Notes: generated by a model not told the origin, from the letters alone. DNA of 56,914 nucleotides from JAUXLW01 sp964195005 (GCA_964195005.1 CAXMOO010000089.1:1-56914); one strand, 5' to 3'. Counted from the stretch's first letter, positions 16,880 through 25,236 are shown. Numbers and translations are program-made.

Positions 16880-18625
16880 GTGGAGTACCAGGCCTTCTAT
16901 CGCAAGTACCGGCCTCAGTCTTTTTCTGAGATAGTCGGTCAAGCTCATGTGACGTCCACGTTGCTGCGCGAGGTGGTCGAGGGAAAGGTCAGCCACGCCT
17001 ACCTGTTTGCCGGTCCCCGTGGAACCGGCAAGACGTCAACGGCACGGGTCCTGGCCAAGGCTCTCAACTGCCAGGACCGGGCGCCGGGAGGCGAACCATG
17101 CAATGTCTGCAGCTCGTGTGTCGGTGTCACTGAAGGCTCGTCCCTCGACGTCATCGAGCTCGACGCCGCCAGCCACAACAAGGTCGAGGATATTCGGGAG
17201 ATTCGAGTGAACGTCGGGACCGTCGCGTCCGTTTCGGGAGCCCGCCGTGTCTACATCCTTGATGAGGCGCACATGCTGTCACGAGCCGCCTCCAATGCCC
17301 TATTGAAGACCCTGGAGGAGCCTCCCGAGCACGTCCACTTTGTGCTCGCGACCACCGAGCCTTACAAATTGCTCGACACCGTCCGATCCCGCAGCCAACG
17401 TTTCGACTTCCATCCCATCGGCGTCGAAATCATGAGCGACTACCTGGGGACGATCGCCCGCCGGGAAGACTTCTCGGCAACTGGCGAGGGACTTACCGCC
17501 ATCGCCCGTCATGCCCGGGGATCAATCCGGGATGGAATCAGCTTGCTCGAGCAGGTCGCGGCCTTGGGAGATGGCTCGATTGACGTGCCGGGTGTTTCAG
17601 CCGCCCTGGGTTTGGTGGGCTTCGAGGCGTTCGACCGCCTCGCCAATGCCATCGTTGACGACGACCCCAAAGCCGGGCTCGAGCTAGTGGCCGAGATCGT
17701 GTCGGCGGGCTTCGATCTGCGCAGGTTCGTGTCTGAAGCCCTGGCTTACTTCCGGGGTGTCTTTCTTGCCCACTATGCCCCCAATATTGAAGAGATAGTT
17801 GATGAGTCGCCGGACCGCATCGACCAGTGGCGGCAGATGGCACGTCACATGCCGGCCGGAGACGTGATCCAAGCTATCGACCAGCTGTCAGAGGCCCTGC
17901 TTCGACTGAGGGAGGGTCGCGAGGAGCGTCTGGTCGTAGAACTAGCAGTCATTCGTCTAACGCGGCACGACACTGCGGCGGACCCGGTCTCGCTTGCTGC
18001 CCGGCTGGCCCGGCTCGAGGATCGCATCAACCAGCAGGGCGGCGCCGTCGCGCTAGCCCCCACCGATAGCCCTACCCCAGGGGCTGCTGAGCCAGCGTCG
18101 ACCACTCCCGATCCGCCACGTCGCAGAAGGAAGTCGGTCGGGGAAGAGTCGCCCAAGAGGGTTGAAACTACGGCTTTGCAGGATGATGGACCGAAAGCAG
18201 CTAGAGATATGGCACCGGCCCAGCTGACGATGAAGGCTGTGGAGTCGTCATGGCCGGCATTGGTCGGAAAGGTGCGGGCTGCCGCCGGCGTTCGTCGCTA
18301 CACCCTGCTGAAGGAGGCGGCCCCGGGGGAAGTGGAAGGCAATCAGCTCACGCTTCATGTCCCGGCTCACCTGACCTTTCACCTCGAGTCTCTCCAGGAG
18401 GACCAGGCACTGAGAGCCCTTGTCGAAGAAGCTGCCTCGGAGTTGCTCGAAGGGCGAGTTCGGGTTGTGTATAGCCCGGGTCCGATCGCCGAGACAGATG
18501 TGGCCGAGGTGACACCGTTGCGAGCTCCGGAAGCTCATGAGTTGACCGACGCCGTTGAAGGAGGCATTGACCCGACCGACCTGGTCAAGGACCTGCTCGG
18601 CGGTGAAGTAGTGGAGCCCCAGTGA
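16880..18625 (+). CDS. dnaX: DNA polymerase III subunit gamma/tau
   Basis: 581 residues from GTG 16880 (584 from ATG 16871). The N-terminus EYQAFYRKYRPQSFSEIVGQ is the usual DnaX opening. GPRGTGKTSTARVLAKALNC is the Walker A region, followed by the zinc-binding cysteines CNVCSSC, Walker B DEAHMLS, and the sensor region EPPEHVHFVLATTEP. After about residue 370 a Pro/Ser-rich linker leads to a C-terminal domain, as in tau. It loads the sliding clamp and holds the replicase together. ybaB and recR follow, the conserved bacterial order. Confidence 0.96.
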   Translation: MEYQAFYRKYRPQSFSEIVGQAHVTSTLLREVVEGKVSHAYLFAGPRGTGKTSTARVLAKALNCQDRAPGGEPCNVCSSCVGVTEGSSLDVIELDAASHNKVEDIREIRVNVGTVASVSGARRVYILDEAHMLSRAASNALLKTLEEPPEHVHFVLATTEPYKLLDTVRSRSQRFDFHPIGVEIMSDYLGTIARREDFSATGEGLTAIARHARGSIRDGISLLEQVAALGDGSIDVPGVSAALGLVGFEAFDRLANAIVDDDPKAGLELVAEIVSAGFDLRRFVSEALAYFRGVFLAHYAPNIEEIVDESPDRIDQWRQMARHMPAGDVIQAIDQLSEALLRLREGREERLVVELAVIRLTRHDTAADPVSLAARLARLEDRINQQGGAVALAPTDSPTPGAAEPASTTPDPPRRRRKSVGEESPKRVETTALQDDGPKAARDMAPAQLTMKAVESSWPALVGKVRAAAGVRRYTLLKEAAPGEVEGNQLTLHVPAHLTFHLESLQEDQALRALVEEAASELLEGRVRVVYSPGPIAETDVAEVTPLRAPEAHELTDAVEGGIDPTDLVKDLLGGEVVEPQ

Positions 18626-18662
18626 CCCGCAGAGGTTGCTGACCCCTACTACCCTCGCCGCT

Positions 18663-19004
18663 ATGGGACGCCTACCAACAGACATGCAGAAGCTGCTGGA
18701 GCAAGCCGCCGCTATGCAGGCCAAAATGCAGGAAGCGCAGGCTGCCACTGCCGATCAGGAGTTCGAAGGCACCGCCGGTGGCGGGGTCGTAAAGGCAGTT
18801 GTCAAAGGCTCAGGCCAATTGGTTTCGATCACCTTTGATCCCGCAGTCCTCGATCCAGAGGATCCCGAGTTGGTGGGCGACCTTGCTGTGGCCGCTGTTA
18901 ACCAGGCTCAAGCTGCGGCCAACGATGCGCTGGCAGGAGGAATTAGCGACGCGGCGGATGGGCTCGACCTCGACGGGCTCGGGCTCGGCGGGCTCCTCGA
19001 CTAA
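18663..19004 (+). CDS. ybaB: YbaB/EbfC family nucleoid-associated protein
   Basis: 113 residues from the ATG at 18663, which has a TACCCT box 7 bases upstream; a TTG at 18636 in frame is less likely. The N-terminal helix MQKLLEQAAAMQAKMQEAQ, the GGVVKAVVKGSGQLVSITFDP strands and the Ala-rich C-terminal helix (VAAVNQAQAAANDAL) match the family, which binds DNA as a dimer. The protein ends in a Gly/Asp-rich tail. Its position between dnaX and recR is conserved in many bacteria. Confidence 0.93.
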   Translation: MGRLPTDMQKLLEQAAAMQAKMQEAQAATADQEFEGTAGGGVVKAVVKGSGQLVSITFDPAVLDPEDPELVGDLAVAAVNQAQAAANDALAGGISDAADGLDLDGLGLGGLLD

Positions 19005-19006
19005 CG

Positions 19007-19600
19007 ATGTTCGAACCTCCGGTTCAAAGGCTCATCGACGAGCTGGCCCGACTTCCTGGAATCGGCCGCAAGAGCGCCCAGCGCCTCGCCTTCCACATAC
19101 TCAATGCCGAGGAGGTAGATGCCGAGCGGCTGGCTAATGCGATCCTCGATATGAGACGCCAGGTGGGCTTATGTGAGCGGTGTTTCAATGTGGCGGCGGG
19201 CGTTGAATGCACGATATGTCTTGATACCCGTCGCGATCCATCGGTGGTTTGTGTTGTCGAGCGAGCACAGGACATTGTGGTCATGGAAAAGACACGGGAA
19301 TTCAGTGGGCGCTACCACGTTCTCGGCGGTTCGATTTCTCCCATTGCCGGCATCGGGCCAGATCAGTTGCATTTCCGAGAGCTCCTGGCCCGGGTCGACG
19401 CAGAAGGCCTCAAGGAGGTGATCGCCGCTACAAACCCGACAGTGGAAGGTGACGCCACGGCTTTGTACATTGCTCGGGTGCTCAAGCCGCTTGGCGTGAA
19501 AGTGACCCGCCTGGCAAGTGGTCTTCCGGTGGGCGGTGACCTCGACTACGCCGACGAGCTGACCCTGGGCCGGGCCCTGGTGGGCCGCCAAGAGCTCTAG
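19007..19600 (+). CDS. recR: Recombination mediator protein RecR
   Basis: 197 residues, typical length. The helix-hairpin-helix LARLPGIGRKSAQRLAFH (residues 12-29) is followed by a zinc finger of four cysteines (LCERCFNVAAG, CTICLD). A Toprim domain comes next: VVERAQDIVVMEKT, then YHVLGGSISPIAGIGPD. RecR works with RecO and RecF in loading RecA at gaps. It starts two bases after the ybaB stop, so the two are surely co-transcribed. Downstream begins the repeat-rich gap. Confidence 0.96.
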   Translation: MFEPPVQRLIDELARLPGIGRKSAQRLAFHILNAEEVDAERLANAILDMRRQVGLCERCFNVAAGVECTICLDTRRDPSVVCVVERAQDIVVMEKTREFSGRYHVLGGSISPIAGIGPDQLHFRELLARVDAEGLKEVIAATNPTVEGDATALYIARVLKPLGVKVTRLASGLPVGGDLDYADELTLGRALVGRQEL

Positions 19601-19622
19601 TTCTTTCCCGGTTTCTCTGTCC

Positions 19623-19665
19623 TCCTGGGAGAGGACCGCTTGAGCGAAGCGAAGGCGAGGAGGGG
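19623..19665 (-). repeat. Dispersed repeat B, copy 1
   Basis: This 43-base stretch is the reverse complement of 51660-51702 with one difference. It lies 22 bases past the recR stop. It contains GAGCGAAGCGAAGGCGAG and pairs weakly with itself (TCCTC with GAGGA). Confidence 0.85.
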
Positions 19666-19794
19666 TCTTGCTCCTCTCCCACGGAGTGAAACGAAGTGGG
19701 GGAGGCTGGGCGGGGGTAGTTTCCAACAGCGGCGCCCTGAGTGAAGCGTTGGTGAGACCCGAGAGTTGCAGTAAGAGCGGGTCCGGCCGCGCAT

Positions 19795-19818
19795 CGAACC
19801 AGCAGTTGATTGTTGGGC
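19795..19818 (+). repeat. Direct repeat D, copy 1
   Basis: 24 bases beginning CGAACCAGCAGTTG and ending TTGTTGGGC. They recur at 19979-20001 with one base missing, 184 bases further on. The pair encloses the palindromic repeat C1. Confidence 0.8.
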
Positions 19819-19913
19819 ACCGCCTTGTGCAAGGTCACCCGGAGGCAACAATTGTGGTGACGGCAAGCTGCCGGCATTCCTGCCGTTGGCGGGCACCACC
19901 CACCTTTGCTCGC

Positions 19914-19963
19914 CTTCCCCTCCCACTGCCTGCGAAGACTCCGCTAGGCAGGAGGGGATAAGC
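19914..19963 (+). repeat. Dispersed repeat C, copy 1
   Basis: About 50 bases running CTTCCCCTCCCACTG, then GCGAAGACTCC, then GGCAGGAGGGGAT. The sequence at 37136-37185 after the pabB-pabC gene has the same three blocks in the same order with about three quarters identity. Confidence 0.6.
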
Positions 19964-19978
19964 CGGCCAGACCAGCAC

Positions 19979-20001
19979 CGAACCAGCAGTTGTTGTTGGG
20001 C
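19979..20001 (+). repeat. Direct repeat D, copy 2
   Basis: 23-base copy of the sequence at 19795-19818 with one A missing in the TTGATTG part. It borders the start of the region leading into the thiolase-end duplication. Confidence 0.8.
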
Positions 20002-20019
20002 TGAGGGCGAAGGAGAAAG

Positions 20020-20056
20020 CTAGGGCGCAGGAACTCTCACGATCATCGCGTCGCCT
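20020..20056 (-). repeat. Detached copy of the thiolase gene end (37 bp)
   Basis: These 37 bases are identical to 20133-20169, the last 12 codons and stop of the thiolase gene. They lie beyond the 76-base element, so the gene end is present twice in direct orientation with the element between the copies. Confidence 0.9.
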
Positions 20057-20132
20057 GCTTGTTGGCTCTTCGCCTGGTAGGTCATCGCAGTGTCGATGGG
20101 GCCCCAACCCCATCGACCGGCGACGCTCCGTC
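20057..20132 (+). mobile_element. Palindromic mini-element A, copy 1
   Basis: 76 bases between two identical 37-base repeats. The core, GTCGATGGGG, loop CCCCAA, CCCCATCGAC, is a perfect ten-pair palindrome. About 60 bases, from TTGGCTCTTCG through the palindrome to CGGCG, align with the element at 47503-47591 before folB at roughly 80% identity. It encodes no protein. The paired flanking copies look like a long target duplication, but a local duplication followed by element capture is equally possible. Confidence 0.6.
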
Positions 20133-21314
20133 CTAGGGCGCAGGAACTCTCACGATCATCGCGTCGCCTTGGCCGCCGCCGCCGCAGAGCGATGCTCCGC
20201 CGATGCCGCCGCCTTGATGGCGCAGCGCGTTGATCAACGTAACGATCAAGCGCGCTCCTGTCGCACCCAGCGGATGTCCGAGGGCAACCGCACCGCCGTT
20301 GACGTTTACCTTGTCATGCGGAAGATCGAGCATCTTGGCAGACCACAATGCCACCCCACTGAAGGCCTCGTTGATCTCCACCAGATCGAGGTCGGCGGGG
20401 GACAAGTCCGCCGTCTTGAGAGCCGTCTTCAGCGCCTCGGCGGGCCGTTCATGCAGGGTGGCGTCGACGCCGCCGATCTGCCCGTAGGAAAGAATCTCGG
20501 CCAGGACGGGTAATCCTTCAGCATCTGCGGCATCAGCGTCGGCCACCACAACCGCAGCTGCGCCGTCGGAAATCTGCGAGGCGTTGCCTGCCGTGATCGT
20601 GCCCTCAGCGCTGAAAGAGGCTTTGAGTGCGCCCAGGGTCTCAGCCGTGGAGTCGGGTCGGATGCCCTCGTCCCGGTCGACGGTCACCGGGTTACCTCGT
20701 CGCTGGGCCACTTCCACAGGGACGATCTCGTCAATAAAGGCGCCTTGGGAGGCCGACGCCGCTCGCTGATGGCTGGCGGCGGCCCACTCGTCCTGTTCGG
20801 ACCGGTCGATGCCGAGTCGGGCGCTATTCACATCGGACTGGGCCCCCATCGTGCACTGATCGAAGGAACAGAAAAGACCATCGTGTTCCAGCGCGTCGAT
20901 GATCCGGCCCTCGCCGTAGCCCATGCCGTATCGACCCTCGGGCAGAAGGTAGGGGGCTCCGGTCATTGACTCCATGCCGCCGGCGACGACAAACGTCGCT
21001 TCCCCCAGCCGGATGTCTTTGTCGGCCCAGCCGATGGCCGTCATCCCCGACAAGCACACTTTGTTGATGGTCGTGGCAGGCACCGTCAATGGGACTCCAG
21101 CCTTGGCGGCGGCCTGGCGGCTGGTGATTTGGCCGGTCCCGGCCTGGATGACGTGGCCAAACAGGACCTCGTCGATCTTCTCAGCTCTCAACCCGGCGCG
21201 TTCTAACGCGGCGCGGATGGCCACGGCTCCCAGGTCGACCGCCGATACGTTACGGAAGACGCCCCCGAACTTGCCAATCGGCGTGCGGGCAATGGAGGTA
21301 ATAACCGAGCTCAT
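20133..21314 (-). CDS. Acetyl-CoA C-acetyltransferase (thiolase)
   Basis: 393 residues from the ATG at 21314, which has TAATAT 6 bases upstream. The active-site residues of biosynthetic thiolases are all present: Cys87 in INKVCLSGM, the NEAFSG motif, His in GGAVALGHPLGATGAR, and the second Cys in ASLCGGGGQGDAM. The enzyme condenses or cleaves acyl-CoA with acetyl-CoA; the sequence fits the acetoacetyl-CoA type (AtoB-like). The last 12 codons and stop are duplicated downstream at 20020-20056. The epimerase gene is divergent, so both may serve short-chain acyl-CoA metabolism. Confidence 0.93.
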   Translation of the reverse strand: MSSVITSIARTPIGKFGGVFRNVSAVDLGAVAIRAALERAGLRAEKIDEVLFGHVIQAGTGQITSRQAAAKAGVPLTVPATTINKVCLSGMTAIGWADKDIRLGEATFVVAGGMESMTGAPYLLPEGRYGMGYGEGRIIDALEHDGLFCSFDQCTMGAQSDVNSARLGIDRSEQDEWAAASHQRAASASQGAFIDEIVPVEVAQRRGNPVTVDRDEGIRPDSTAETLGALKASFSAEGTITAGNASQISDGAAAVVVADADAADAEGLPVLAEILSYGQIGGVDATLHERPAEALKTALKTADLSPADLDLVEINEAFSGVALWSAKMLDLPHDKVNVNGGAVALGHPLGATGARLIVTLINALRHQGGGIGGASLCGGGGQGDAMIVRVPAP

Positions 21315-21430
21315 CGTCAAATATTAGGTCTTGAGCGGGGTTTCTCTCTATGGCCCGGCCCGGTGGGCTACCGCAGAGCTTCCCCGAGGGCCTACGATCG
21401 TGATGTCCGGGAGTTCGAAGAAGGGCCCTG

Positions 21431-21835
21431 ATGTTCCTGATCAACCTTCACCACGTGGGAATCGCGGTTGCCGATCTCGACGCCTCGCTGGCCGAATATC
21501 AACGCCAGTACGGTGTGGAGCCTACCCATCGCGAGGTGGTGGAGAGCCAGGGCGTTGAGGAAGCCATGATTCCCCTTGGCGGCTCCTACGTGCAGCTGCT
21601 GCAGCCGCTGGCGCCGCACACCCCCGTGGGCCGCTTTCTCGAGAAGCGAGGCGAGGGAGTTCATCACGTCGCCTATGCCGTCGTCGATCTCAAACAGGCC
21701 CTGGCCCATCTAGAGGCGGAGGGTGTGGAGCTGATCGACAAGGAGCCGCGTACCGGCGGTGGAGGTACCAGAATCGCCTTTGTACACCCGCGAGCCCTGG
21801 CCGGGACGCTCATCGAGCTCGTGGAGCTGCAATGA
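21431..21835 (+). CDS. mce: Methylmalonyl-CoA epimerase
   Basis: 134 residues, the usual length. LHHVGIAVADLDASLAEY opens the first VOC module with metal-binding His; EGVHHVAYAVVDLKQAL opens the second, and GTLIELVEL ends with the metal-binding Glu. The family interconverts (2R)- and (2S)-methylmalonyl-CoA in propionate metabolism. The stop overlaps the ATG of the next gene (ATGA), so the two are translationally coupled. Confidence 0.9.
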   Translation: MFLINLHHVGIAVADLDASLAEYQRQYGVEPTHREVVESQGVEEAMIPLGGSYVQLLQPLAPHTPVGRFLEKRGEGVHHVAYAVVDLKQALAHLEAEGVELIDKEPRTGGGGTRIAFVHPRALAGTLIELVELQ

Positions 21836-22044
21836 ACGTTGAACTTGACATAGTCGGTGGAGCCGACGAGAACGAAACGGCCGCCATCCTGGCAGCTATT
21901 CAGGCCTTGATTGCCGAGGAGGAGGAGGCGATCAGGGCGGCTACGGCACCTTCCCGTTGGAAAGCGGCTCCCCGAAGGTTTCCGCGCGATCCTTGGAAGA
22001 TCGAATCGCCAGAGTCCAATGTGGGAGATCCCGCGTCCGACTAG
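21832..22044 (+). CDS. Small protein, possible acyl-CoA carboxylase epsilon subunit
   Basis: 70 residues coupled to the epimerase by a four-base overlap. The order of a beta segment (ELDIVGGADENE), a helix starting TAAILAAIQALIAEEEE, and a C-terminal SRWKAAPRRFPRDPW segment resembles the small epsilon subunits of actinobacterial acyl-CoA carboxylases, which stabilise the complex. Its link to the epimerase fits a propionyl-CoA carboxylase role. No carboxylase subunit lies in the window, so this stays a suggestion. Confidence 0.5.
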   Translation: MNVELDIVGGADENETAAILAAIQALIAEEEEAIRAATAPSRWKAAPRRFPRDPWKIESPESNVGDPASD

Positions 22045-22107
22045 GAGCCTGCTGAGTGATGGCTGGTCGTCGAAATCGGCGACATGTTTTGCTCAGTGGG
22101 CTCCTAG
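22041..22107. terminator. Inverted repeat holding both convergent stop codons
   Basis: Arms 22041-22056 (CTAGGAGCCTGCTGAG) and 22092-22107 match with two mismatches. The central part adds GTCGTCG against CGGCGAC around AAAT. The stop codon of the epsilon-like gene lies in the left arm and that of the sensor kinase in the right arm. It probably ends transcription in both directions. Confidence 0.6.
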
Positions 22108-23378
22108 GCGATCTTGCGGGTCGGTTCGACGATCTGGGCCGGGGGGGCATGTGGGACTGGCAGGCGCAACGAGAACTTGGCCCCCCGGGGAAACGCATCC
22201 TCATACCAGAGCTCTCCGCCCATTGAACGGATGAGTTCTCTAGCGATCGGAAGCCCCAGTCCCACGCCATCCTCCGTGCGGTTGTCACCTTTTCCGACTT
22301 GCTCGAAGTGATCAAAGATGCGTTCCTGGTCTTCAGCCGGCACCCCGGTCCCGTTGTCGGTGATCGAGATGATGAAGAAGCCGTCGCGTTCTTCGCCGTC
22401 GACAAGGACCTCCTCGCCCCCGTACTTCCTGGCGTTGCCAAGCAGGTTGCGAAGAACCTGCTCCACTCGTCGCGGGTCTGCCATAACCGTGTGGCCGGCC
22501 GGGAGGACAACCCGCGCGTCGCGGCTGACTTCGTCCGGAAACACCAGCGAGATTATGCGGTGGGCGAGCGGGGCCGGGTCAAAGGCCTCGTTGTTGATCG
22601 TGAGCTTGCCGGCCTCGAGCCGGGGGATGATGAGTATGTCCTCGACGAGGTCGCGCAGGTGGGAAGCTTGATCATTGATGATTCCGAGGAACTCGCTGAT
22701 TTCCTCGCTCTGCAGTTCTTTCCAACCTGATTCGAGCGTGTCGGCGAATCCGGCGATCGATGTGAGCGGAGTGCGTAATTCATGGCTGACCATGGACACG
22801 AACTGGTCCTTTACGAGGTTGGTTTGCCGCTCGCTGGCCAGCAACTGTCGCTCGACATGGCGGATCTTATGCAGGGAGCTACTAGAAGCGGCAACAATTA
22901 TTGCGGTCATCGTAAGAAAGAGAATTGCCACGACAACGTTCACCACTCCATCGTCCACTGCCTCGGAGAGCGGGGCCGGAGAGAAGAAATGTGCCGCCGT
23001 CGCAAGTGAGGCCAGGTAGACCAGCAGGGGAACCGCCACCTTCGGCGGAGTTAGCAGGAAGGCAGAGACGATTACGTATGGTGCGGCCGCCAGCAGGAGG
23101 GTCGGCCAGGTTCCTGTGAGGAAGAGCACGGTGCCGATCGCGGTGGCGTCGACGACGACGATTAGCAGCACCGGGGGCTGGGTCTTACCCCAGCGTCGCA
23201 GGGTGACGAAACCGACGATCAGCAGCAAGGCCGACGCGACGAGCATCGCTTCGAGCCCGAGTTGCCGGCTCATGACCACAACCGCGACGGCTGCAAGCAA
23301 CCAGTTGGCGCTACGGGCAGTGTTGATCGTCGGCCCGATGTCGTCGTATTTGGGAAGACCGGGAGCGGACGCGTCCAT
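22104..23378 (-). CDS. Membrane sensor histidine kinase
   Basis: 424 residues from the ATG at 23378, chosen because AGGAG lies 5 bases upstream. Five or six hydrophobic segments fill residues about 25-170. HisKA follows with FVSMVSHELRTPLTSIAGF, then HATPase with NLLGNARKYGG, DNGTGVP, and GVGLGLPIARELI. There is no receiver or PAS domain, so it is a simple transmembrane kinase. Its partner regulator is not adjacent; the nearest genes are the PHP protein upstream and the epimerase pair downstream. The signal is unknown. Confidence 0.92.
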   Translation of the reverse strand: MDASAPGLPKYDDIGPTINTARSANWLLAAVAVVVMSRQLGLEAMLVASALLLIVGFVTLRRWGKTQPPVLLIVVVDATAIGTVLFLTGTWPTLLLAAAPYVIVSAFLLTPPKVAVPLLVYLASLATAAHFFSPAPLSEAVDDGVVNVVVAILFLTMTAIIVAASSSSLHKIRHVERQLLASERQTNLVKDQFVSMVSHELRTPLTSIAGFADTLESGWKELQSEEISEFLGIINDQASHLRDLVEDILIIPRLEAGKLTINNEAFDPAPLAHRIISLVFPDEVSRDARVVLPAGHTVMADPRRVEQVLRNLLGNARKYGGEEVLVDGEERDGFFIISITDNGTGVPAEDQERIFDHFEQVGKGDNRTEDGVGLGLPIARELIRSMGGELWYEDAFPRGAKFSLRLPVPHAPPAQIVEPTRKIA

Positions 23379-23413
23379 TTCCACTCCTGTATCGACCGTT
23401 TACGAGCAAACTT

Positions 23414-24253
23414 TTAGTGTCGCGCTTCTGCTAATTCCTGCCAGACTTCACGGCCGACCGAGAGGTCACCGTACCCCCGCCCGATTTCGAGGCCCGGTTT
23501 GTAGGTGCCGTGGTAATCGGATCCACCTGAGGGCACCAGGCCAACATCCCTGGCACGTTCCACAAGCTCGAGCCGGGTGTCCGGCTCGTATTCGGGGTAG
23601 TAGCACTCGAGTCCCACCAGACCGTGGCGGGCTAAGCGCCGCAGCTCCTGATCGAGGGTTGTGCCGGTCATCCCCAGTGTGTGGGGGTGGGCGACAATCG
23701 GAACGGCCCCCGATGCCCTGGCCAATTCGATCGCCTCTTCCGGTGGCAAGCGGTATCGCTCAACGTAGGCCGCCCGCCCCGAAGCCAGGTACAGGTCGAA
23801 CGCCTCCGGGATCGAGCCCACCACTCCCTTGCGAACCAGGACGGCTGCCACATGGGGGCGTCCAACACCCGTGCCACCGGCTTCGGCCACCACCTCCTCG
23901 TATGAGATATCCACGTCGAGCTTCTGCAGCAACTCGATCAGGTCGACGTTGCGTTGTCTACGGCCGGCCTGCAAAATCTCGAGCCGGTCTTGCAGCGGTC
24001 CCGGGCCCGGTTCCAGCCACAGCACCACCAGGTGCATGCCTCCAGGTTGCCACTCGCAGGACAACTCCACTCCAGGAATCAGCTCCACCTCGCTGGCGTC
24101 GGCTGCTGCGGCAGCTTCGAGGACGCCGTTGAGGTTGTCATGGTCGGTAAGTGCCACGGCTTCCAATCCGGCCGCAGCGGCGGCGGACACGATCTCGGCG
24201 GGACTGTCTGACCCGTCCGAGTAGGTGCTGTGGGTGTGGAGATCGACCGCCAT
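23414..24253 (-). CDS. PHP domain phosphoesterase (RNase AM/YciV-like)
   Basis: 279 residues. DLHTHSTYSDGSDSP (metal-binding HTH and SDG), LTDHDNLNG, GVELSC, PIVAHPHTLG and SGGSDYHG are the PHP metal ligands in family order. The long inner segment RPHVAAVLVRKGVVGSIPEAFDLYLA is typical of the YciV/TrpH group. Known members remove phosphate from 3',5'-bisphosphonucleosides and degrade RNA from the 5' end. It lies 24 bases before the cyclophilin stop on the same strand and may be co-transcribed with it. Confidence 0.9.
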   Translation of the reverse strand: MAVDLHTHSTYSDGSDSPAEIVSAAAAAGLEAVALTDHDNLNGVLEAAAAADASEVELIPGVELSCEWQPGGMHLVVLWLEPGPGPLQDRLEILQAGRRQRNVDLIELLQKLDVDISYEEVVAEAGGTGVGRPHVAAVLVRKGVVGSIPEAFDLYLASGRAAYVERYRLPPEEAIELARASGAVPIVAHPHTLGMTGTTLDQELRRLARHGLVGLECYYPEYEPDTRLELVERARDVGLVPSGGSDYHGTYKPGLEIGRGYGDLSVGREVWQELAEARH

Positions 24254-24277
24254 GACCTAGTAACGCTGGCAGGCCTC

Positions 24278-25147
24278 CTAGCCCACCGTTATTTCCACGC
24301 TCTCGATGTAGATAGATTGAAGCGGACGCGACACTTCCCCACCGTGGTTGGGGCCGAGAGGAATCGCCAGGATGTCGACAATGGCGGGCTGGGTCGGGTC
24401 GAAGCTGCCGAAAATGGTGAAGTCGGTGTTGAGCCCCGAATCCCCAACGGTGAGAAACATCTGACTCCCGTTGGTGTCGGGCCCGCTGTTGGCCATGGCG
24501 AGGACTCCGGCGATGTAGGACGTTCCGTCCGGGGGGAGCTCGTCGTCAAATCGATAGCCGGGGCCGCCGGTGCCGGTTCCGGTGGGATCACCCATTTGGA
24601 TGACGAATCCTGGCACCAGGCGATGGGCGGGAGTCCCGTCAAAGTAGCCCTGGCGGGCCAGGAACACGAAGCTATTTACAGCCTGCGGAGCCCGGCTCGG
24701 GTCCAGATCCAGAGTGATATCCCCACATGACGTCTTGATGATCGCCGTGACCACAGCATCAGAAGCCAGGCCCTGGTCTTCGGGCTCATCGAAGCTCAAT
24801 GTCGCCGGCGGGGGTGGTGCTGTTCCCCCGCAGGCCGTCTCTTGCGAAGCAAAGAGCTCGTAACTGGTGGCCGTCGGGACATCGTCAACGATTGAGATTG
24901 TGGTTGTGGTTTCGCCCCCCGCTGTCGTGGTCGACCCGGCTGTCGTGGTAGTCGTGGTCGTCGCGGCGTCAGGTTCGTCATCGCCCTCGCTCAGCAGCGA
25001 AAGGAGAAATGCTCCGCCGAAGACCACGACGACCACGATCACAACGTTGCGTGCCAGGCGCTTGCGTCGTTTCCACTGTGCCGCTTTGTGTTCTGCCGCC
25101 AGGCGAACTGCCCGGTTCTCCTTTTGTCTCTGCCGCTTTTCGCTCAT
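24278..25147 (-). CDS. Membrane-anchored cyclophilin-type peptidyl-prolyl isomerase
   Basis: 289 residues. A basic cytoplasmic start (EKRQRQKENRAVR) is followed by one transmembrane helix (about residues 34-53) and a Thr-rich linker. The isomerase domain runs from about residue 135: FDGTPAHRLVPGFVIQMGD, GTGTGGPGYRFDDE, and LAMANSGPDTNGSQMFLTVG. The catalytic Arg (HRLVPG) is present. It should catalyse proline isomerisation outside the membrane. A TAAGAT box lies 9 bases before the ATG. It is divergent from lysC. Confidence 0.92.
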   Translation of the reverse strand: MSEKRQRQKENRAVRLAAEHKAAQWKRRKRLARNVVIVVVVVFGGAFLLSLLSEGDDEPDAATTTTTTTAGSTTTAGGETTTTISIVDDVPTATSYELFASQETACGGTAPPPPATLSFDEPEDQGLASDAVVTAIIKTSCGDITLDLDPSRAPQAVNSFVFLARQGYFDGTPAHRLVPGFVIQMGDPTGTGTGGPGYRFDDELPPDGTSYIAGVLAMANSGPDTNGSQMFLTVGDSGLNTDFTIFGSFDPTQPAIVDILAIPLGPNHGGEVSRPLQSIYIESVEITVG

Positions 25148-25224
25148 GAGCCAGGGATCTTATCCGCTAGAAGCTCTTCGCCTCTGCGAATCCCCGCATG
25201 CTCAGTCCAGAGTCCCTCAAGCTC

Positions 25225-25230
25225 TACACT
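25225..25230 (+). promoter_or_regulatory. -10-like box for leaderless lysC-asd mRNA
   Basis: TACACT, 6 bases, then ATG 25237. It supports this ATG over the longer in-frame start at 25198, which has no conserved residues. Confidence 0.45.
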
Positions 25231-25236
25231 CGGCCA

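Larger units (their letters stand above)
19601..20132. other. Repeat-filled gap between recR and the thiolase gene
   Basis: 532 bases without a credible gene. It contains four kinds of repeat: a 43-base sequence also found at 51660-51702, a pair of 23-24 base direct repeats at 19795 and 19979, an imperfect palindrome between those (19914-19963) with a relative at 37136-37185, and a 76-base element (20057-20132) bounded by 37-base copies of the thiolase gene end. Short open frames across it are low in complexity and match nothing I recognise. Confidence 0.75.
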
